Shown: positions 59,155 to 64,000 of the stretch, in pieces
Numbering within the stretch: the first letter of the stretch is position 1
Layout of the letters: every line of letters starts with the position of its first letter
The notes under the pieces: generated by a model
Told to the model about the DNA's origin: nothing
Database searches by the model: none
The model's input: the letters and a program-made list of their open reading frames with translations, nothing else
Position numbers and translations under genes: made by a program
From: Phorcus lineatus
Taxonomy: Eukaryota; Mollusca; Gastropoda; Trochida; Trochidae
Direction of reading: 5' to 3'
Length of the DNA stretch: 64,000 bases
Assembly (NCBI GenBank): GCA_921293015.1
Contig: OV121098.1
Coordinates: forward strand, 15,504,161-15,568,160

Positions 59155-59387
59155 TCAATTAGCATTACGTTTCCATGAGAAATGGACATCCCTGAACGCA
59201 TTTAGGTGTAACCTGAGAGCATCGGCTGGAACTAGAAAACCACTGAATATTTCAACCAAACCTTTCTGCATGTTGAACAATTCTCTATTGCAGACACCGT
59301 TAACGAGATCTGGCGGGATTCGCATGCCGGACCTCTTGATCCGAAGCCGAACGCGCGGACCCGCCCACTGTACATGTCCAGTTGGAC
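59155..59387 (-). CDS. Probable terminal exon of an unrecognised - strand gene
   Basis: Read on the - strand, a polypyrimidine tract CTTTTTCCTTCAG (59400-59388) is a textbook acceptor. The following 233 bp stay open for 76 complete codons to a TGA at 59157-59155. The peptide includes GHVQWAGPRVRLRIKRSGMR, IPPDLVNGV and HLNAFRDVHFSWKR. Base composition is far less AT-rich than the surroundings, with CpG-bearing codons. The exon enters in phase 1, needing one base from upstream; the candidate first exon at 61264-61333 supplies it and makes a glycine codon. I do not recognise the family and infer no function. Confidence 0.45.
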
Positions 59388-61263
59388 CTGAAGGAAAAAG
59401 ATGAACAATCCCTTAACAATTAATTATGCTTAGGAAATCTTAACTTTATGGATTTCAAATGTTACAAATATGGAGAAACTTAAAGTCATACAGTCTCATT
59501 TTTGCAAGGCAAATTGTAATGCATGCCGTACAAATAGTTCATCACTCACAGAAATCTTTCCCCTGACGTTTGCAACAATTTTCAGAACTCTGCAGGCATT
59601 CTAGCCCTCAATAATGAAGATCAAACTACCCTACCCTACCCTAATATTATGTCTTTGGCGAGCGTTAGTCCTTACCACGTCATTTCGCTAAGGCCGTGAC
59701 GAAGAACACATAAAATTTCCCAGCTGAATATCTGAAGAAAATAGCTAATAGCTTACGCTTTTTCAAATACAGAAATAACAAAAAGGTGGTAAACTCAATA
59801 AAGAATGCGTCTGTCATACGTTTTGGCGCTACAATTACTAGATTTCCGGTGTTTCGCACTCGCGATGGGATTGCACTTGATTCGGTACCTTATCGGTCTG
59901 AAACGGCATACGTCAATAAGCTGCTTCATTCAATACTGTAAAACGGGCATAAAAATGAAAATCTTTGCAAACTCGACAGGAAATATTTGTGTTAGTGATC
60001 AGATTTTGTTCATGAAGAATAATTAGTTCAGTTTAGTTGCCTTACAAAAATGAGAGTATGACTTTAAGAAATATGTTTTTATCACTTTTTTCTCGTATCA
60101 ATTGTTTCAGAGGGTGTTGTAACGTCACATAACAAGTATTAAGAAAGTGTCAGACAGTTTTCTGTAAACCTGATGGATTTGAGATTACCCAAAATAGTTA
60201 AAAGACAAATCATTACTCTCGAAAATATGTACTTCATACAAGTCAACTCCTTTTTTATTATAAGGACAATTTCTGATTATAACAATATCTACAGGAAAAC
60301 CAGGTTTTATGGATAGTCTATATTGCAATTGACTATAAAAAACCTGGGGGTTTGCTTTAACTCTTCAATAACTTCCAATTTGACACTTAAATATTTAAAA
60401 ATATCTTCGTTCTGACGTCATTTGTCAGAACAGGATTCCGTGAAGTGCACGGTAATTGATTGCTTAATGTTCCCTTCCACTTGTTCTGTTTTCTTGGCTT
60501 ACAATGTCATAAGCAGGGAATGCCCTACACAGTCTGTATGCATGGTACCTAAATTATACAGTGAATAAGCGCGGCTAACCGTGAGGTGTCTTGCTGCAAG
60601 GGGTAATAGAATGGATTTATTACCCTTATCCCTATACATCCAATTGGCATCACCTTAATCCTCATAGAATATGAGCCAGCCAAAACAAGTTACCTGTGTT
60701 TCTGATAATTATTGGCTTATGCGTGTCCTTTGAAGATAATGCAAACTAATTAAGGTAAGCGTGCCTCCTAGTTTACCTGAAGGTTTTTTTATTACGTTGC
60801 CAGGCAACGATTGTTTCCTGAAAACTGGATTAGTATCCACTTCTTGATTAAATCTATGAAGTATATTGATTCACACAATTGAAATTTCACGTTCGTTTCT
60901 TAAATAGAAATCATTGATTTTTTTATTCTAATGTTATTCAGTGGTGTGCAAAGGCTCATTAGGACAAGACTTAAATCTTAACAACAATTTTCTGAATTAT
61001 ATTATAAAAAATTTAGACGGTAACGTTTTTGGTTTTGTTTGCTATTTTATGTGAAACACCATTTTCAAGGTTTGCCCTTTTCAACTCTGTATTTACTATT
61101 CTAAAATTTCTTCTTTTACTTAAAGAAGGAAATAAACAAAGGAGTAAATTATATTGACCCATATAGGAGGATTGAGTGGCACTTTTATTCTTATCAGGAT
61201 ATTTTTCAATTCTAAGAGGTGTATCATATTCATCAAAGTTTGCTTGATGTTTACATTTCTTAC
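59388..61263 (-). other. Inferred intron of the - strand gene, with conserved-looking non-coding sequence
   Basis: It runs between the two candidate exons. At about 59800-59930 several overlapping frames are open and the sequence is GC-richer. At 60420-60830 lies a regulatory-looking block listed separately. Confidence 0.3.
60420..60830. promoter_or_regulatory. Candidate enhancer or conserved non-coding element
   Basis: The block is free of simple repeats and holds several strong factor-site matches: GTTGCCAGGCAAC (60796-60808), a near-perfect RFX X-box palindrome; ATGCAAACTAATTAAG (about 60739-60754), an octamer-like site joined to a homeodomain TAATTA; TGACGTCA at 60413-60420; and GGGTAAT mirrored by ATTACCC at about 60601-60626. 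These motif identities are established knowledge; that they act here is inference. Confidence 0.4.
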
Positions 61264-61333
61264 CAAAGTGCGCATGCGTGAAGATTGCAAGGAGCGGAAT
61301 ATTATCTGAAAGCTTCAAATCACATTTATTCAA
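61264..61333 (-). CDS. Possible first coding exon of the same - strand gene
   Basis: An ATG at 61333 opens MNKCDLKLSDNIPLLAIFTH and then AHFG, followed by the donor GGTAAGAA (GT at 61263-61262). The exon ends with one base of a codon, which fits the phase-1 terminal exon at 59387. Without splicing the frame stays open for 106 codons (to 61013), so it could instead be a single small ORF. The start is preceded directly by an in-frame TAA. Confidence 0.3.
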
Positions 61334-62020
61334 AAAGATGATGGATCACTTCCACCCAGGATGATGAAAGATGTGTCTTGTCACTTTAAATCGTTAAGAT
61401 CACGATTACTTGAAGCTAACCAAGGGGCACTGTCATCATCAACTAGTTATAGCTTGTCATTTCAATGTAAACTGGCAAAACAATATATGTGTCCTGTATA
61501 ATGAAAATTCGAAATTAGCTTTCTAAGTTAATTATTTCATCATTAAATCATTTGGATTTAAAGTCGACACTACAGGTTCACTCCCTTGTTGAAATTACTA
61601 CAAACGTGTTGTTAGACACACCAAATTGTATCAAGAAAATGTTCATGTCCATTTTTTATTTGAGGTATGTTTACATTAATTTTGTCTACCAGTGATGTCA
61701 TACTTATGTTGTATCATATGTTGTATTAGAGCGGTGTTTATAAAAGCTGTAAAGCTTATTTACTATTAAATCAATATTCTCATGCATAAAACTTAGATTA
61801 AGCCAAATGGCAAATGGACTCTGTTGACTCTTTATCTAAACTGTTTCTAAACATTTCGTATTGCTTAGGGCGAACGGGTATAAACCAAGGCCTAGATTAC
61901 GACTATCTTAGTGCTAAGAGAGCTTCGAAAATCTAGGCCCAGGCCTTTAGTCCTGACCTTCAAAGCTCTCTTAGTTTATATAAGGCAATAATGGTAGAAC
62001 ACATACAGTGCCGAGACACC
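61334..62020. other. Non-coding stretch with nested inverted repeats
   Basis: GGCCTAGATT and AATCTAGGCC, and CTAAGAGAGCTT and AAGCTCTCTTAG, form overlapping inverted repeats at about 61888-61974, perhaps a small fold-back element. Confidence 0.4.
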
Positions 62021-62276
62021 TTCGAACATCTAAGGTTTTTTGTCTTCTTCCAAAGCAATCCTTACTGACACTTAACTTCCAATTTTAGTTATAATGCTAA
62101 GGTATTCGAACGTCTAATGTTATTGGCCTTTTTCCAAAGTAATCCTTACTGACACTAAACCACCAAATTCTAATCATAATGCTAAGATCTTCAGACATCT
62201 ATTGTTTTGTCTTTTTCCAAAGCGATCCTTACTGTCACTAAACCACCAAATTCTAATCATAATGCTAAGGTCGCCT
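62021..62276 (+). repeat. Tandem repeat, ~85-bp unit, 3 copies
   Basis: Units start at 62021, 62105 and 62191 and share CCTTACTGACAC, CCAAATTCTAATCATAATGC and CTTTTTCCAAAG blocks. Confidence 0.85.
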
Positions 62277-62756
62277 TAAGGCCTTATGAAATGAAGTGAC
62301 TAATGAAGACCCGATTCACTCGTTAAATTCTAGATAGATGTTTGACACGTGACGATACTCAGAGAACAAAGGACGATGAAAACAGTGCCTGATGCGTGAC
62401 TGAGGAGAGTTACAGAATTTGAGACTTACAGTAATTCCTGGGCGGGTCTCTGGAGACTACATGGATACCTTTGCTTTTTAGTTCTCGGTTATTGTAGCTG
62501 CATTTCTTGTTATAGCGATTGCTAAGTTGGTGACGGTTGAAGTTGATGGTACATAATAGCTCAGCGTATAAAGATTATAACTGGAGCAAGTGCGTCATAC
62601 AACTGACGAAACGAATTTGATTTTTATGTCTTTTAGTTTTGATGATAAAGGTATGTCAATGTTTTTAGATCCATAAGCTATCCTATGTTTTCATGGTTTT
62701 TTTTGGCATTGTTAGCATTTAAAGCGGTCCTCCTTTGAAGTAAAGAATACTATAAT

Positions 62757-63110
62757 GAAGGCGTCATTAAGTGTGGCAAAAGGTGTAGGCGGAATGAAAT
62801 GTAGGCTATTTTAGTTGAAGGCTAAATGAAGTGTGTCATAAGGTGTAGGCGGAATGAAATTTAGGCTATTTTAGTTGAAGGCGAAATGATGTGTGGCATA
62901 AGATGTAGGCGGAACAAACGGTAAGCATTGTGAGGTGTAGGCGAAATGAAGCGTAGACAATATTAAGTGTGTGCGGAATGAATTATCGGTTAATAATGAA
63001 ATAGGGAGAGAAAATGCTAGATAACGGTTGACAGAGCAGGGGAGATAATGAGATGTAGGCAGAATAAGGTCAAAAAAGAATATGAGGTGTAGGCGGCGTG
63101 AGGTTGAGGC
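62757..63110 (+). repeat. Tandem repeat, 60-bp unit, decaying downstream
   Basis: Two clear units (62757, 62817) share GGTGTAGGCGGAATGAAAT and TAGGCTATTTTAGTTGAAGG. A third is changed in its second half, and GTGTAGGCG remnants continue to about 63110. Confidence 0.8.
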
Positions 63111-63559
63111 AGAATTAGATCAGGACTCACGGTGATAGTCAAGCTAAAACTTCAATTACGTTGACAAATACAACCAGACCTTATTGCTTTGTTGTAAAGT
63201 GTCACTTTGACAATTAACAAACTTTGATTTGAGTAGAATTTAGGTTGAATGTAAACGTTTCTAAGAGGCAGCTTAAAGGGAGATCATAAAGAATACTTTG
63301 GTTTAACAATGTAATAACAATAAACCTTAACCGATATTTCTTAAGGTTGTCTTTATGTCCAACTGATCATTTTTTTAAAAACTATCCATTTATCTCGCCC
63401 GTGTAAGATACATCATTGTTATGTTTGTACGTCATTATCAAACAAACAAGTGTTCAGTAACGCATTATTTTTCGGTATGTTCGCGAGCTCGGCGAACATC
63501 CAGTATTAAGAAAAGAAGAAAACCTGCATCGAACGTATCTTTGGACGTAAAACAAGTGA
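63111..63559. other. AT-rich stretch, nothing assigned
   Basis: No supported feature. Confidence 0.3.
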
Positions 63560-63800
63560 AGTATCGATTGATGCGCACCGATATTGTGTAGTTATGACGT
63601 CAAAATGACGTCACAATTTTGACTTCACAATGTTAAAACCACCGTTATAACAACAGCAACGTCGCGGCTATTTTAGATTCAGTACTCTGTCGGCGGCGAG
63701 GGTTACGAGTAATAAACGACGTACTTAATTTCATGCCATTTCATATTGTTTTTATTGTTCATTAATTTATCGCTCGTTTTATAGTTAATCATTTACTTCT
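63560..63800. mobile_element. Relative of the element at 17770-18071
   Basis: It has the same order of parts: two TGACGTCA sites (63595-63602, 63606-63613), a GTCGCGGC block, GAGTAATAAAC, and the CGCTCGTTTTATA block near the right end. The inverted-repeat arms are much more decayed than at 17.9 kb. Confidence 0.6.
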
Positions 63801-63965
63801 ATTATGGAAAACGTATGTATAATAATAATCTTTTATCATACCAGAATTAGAAATACGGATACAATGGAAAAATGTTATCTAAACAAAAGTGACGGTCTTG
63901 ATGACTTTGATAAAAGGAAACTTACATAACAATTCAAATTCAAAACAAAGAAAATTGTAAACATG

Positions 63966-64000
<35 letters not shown>
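63966..64000. repeat. (TA)n microsatellite at the window edge
   Basis: An unbroken TA dinucleotide run reaches the last base, so its full length is unknown. Confidence 0.95.

Overview
This is an AT-rich animal genomic window. It has introns with GT-AG signals, non-LTR retrotransposon relics, tRNA-derived SINE sequence, many short inverted-repeat DNA elements and several satellites. I see no bacterial operons, ribosome binding sites or CRISPR. The cysteine-rich secreted exons, the SINE with an (ATT)n tail, and the density of fold-back elements suggest a lophotrochozoan, perhaps a bivalve mollusc. That is an inference, not something the sequence proves.

Genes are few. At 0-8 kb on the + strand lies the 3' part of a secreted-type protein gene: a PAN/apple-like exon (3902-4156), an EB-like exon (4284-4406) and a last cysteine-rich exon (7296-7561). 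All junctions are phase 1. The first 61 bases of the window encode the last 19 residues of a close paralogue, and a broken third copy of the last exon lies at about 7610-7705, so this is a tandem family. On the - strand a likely terminal exon (59155-59387) has a clean splice acceptor, and a phase-matched possible first exon lies at 61264-61333. I do not recognise this protein. Sequence at 60.4-60.8 kb looks like a conserved regulatory element and carries an RFX-type X-box.

Mobile DNA dominates the rest. A LINE with a long reverse-transcriptase ORF lies at 10.77-13.2 kb (-), 5'-truncated and with one frameshift. Relics of the same or related LINEs are at 4.9, 8.5, 43.4-44.1, 46.7, 48.0-48.4 and 52.1 kb. 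DNA elements include a 1.25-kb PIF/Harbinger derivative with TAA target duplications (34010-35261), a 3.36-kb element of unknown superfamily with long perfect terminal inverted repeats and subterminal CCGATG arrays (28722-32083), three related ~450-490-bp MITEs (20.3, 22.0 and 42.5 kb), and smaller MITEs and fold-back elements at 3.6, 5.5, 8.0, 8.2, 17.3, 17.9, 19.5, 23.0, 40.5 and 63.6 kb.

Tandem arrays include a 53-bp repeat (0.94 kb), a 21-bp minisatellite (13.3-14.0 kb), a 31-bp satellite with a GATATC site in most units (23.4-24.5 kb), a 15-bp array (27.0 kb), a 39-bp CACGTG array (40.2 kb), a 51/102-bp satellite with higher-order structure (48.8-50.8 kb) and others. Long stretches between these show nothing I can assign. 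All calls come from reading the sequence; no database search or folding was run.
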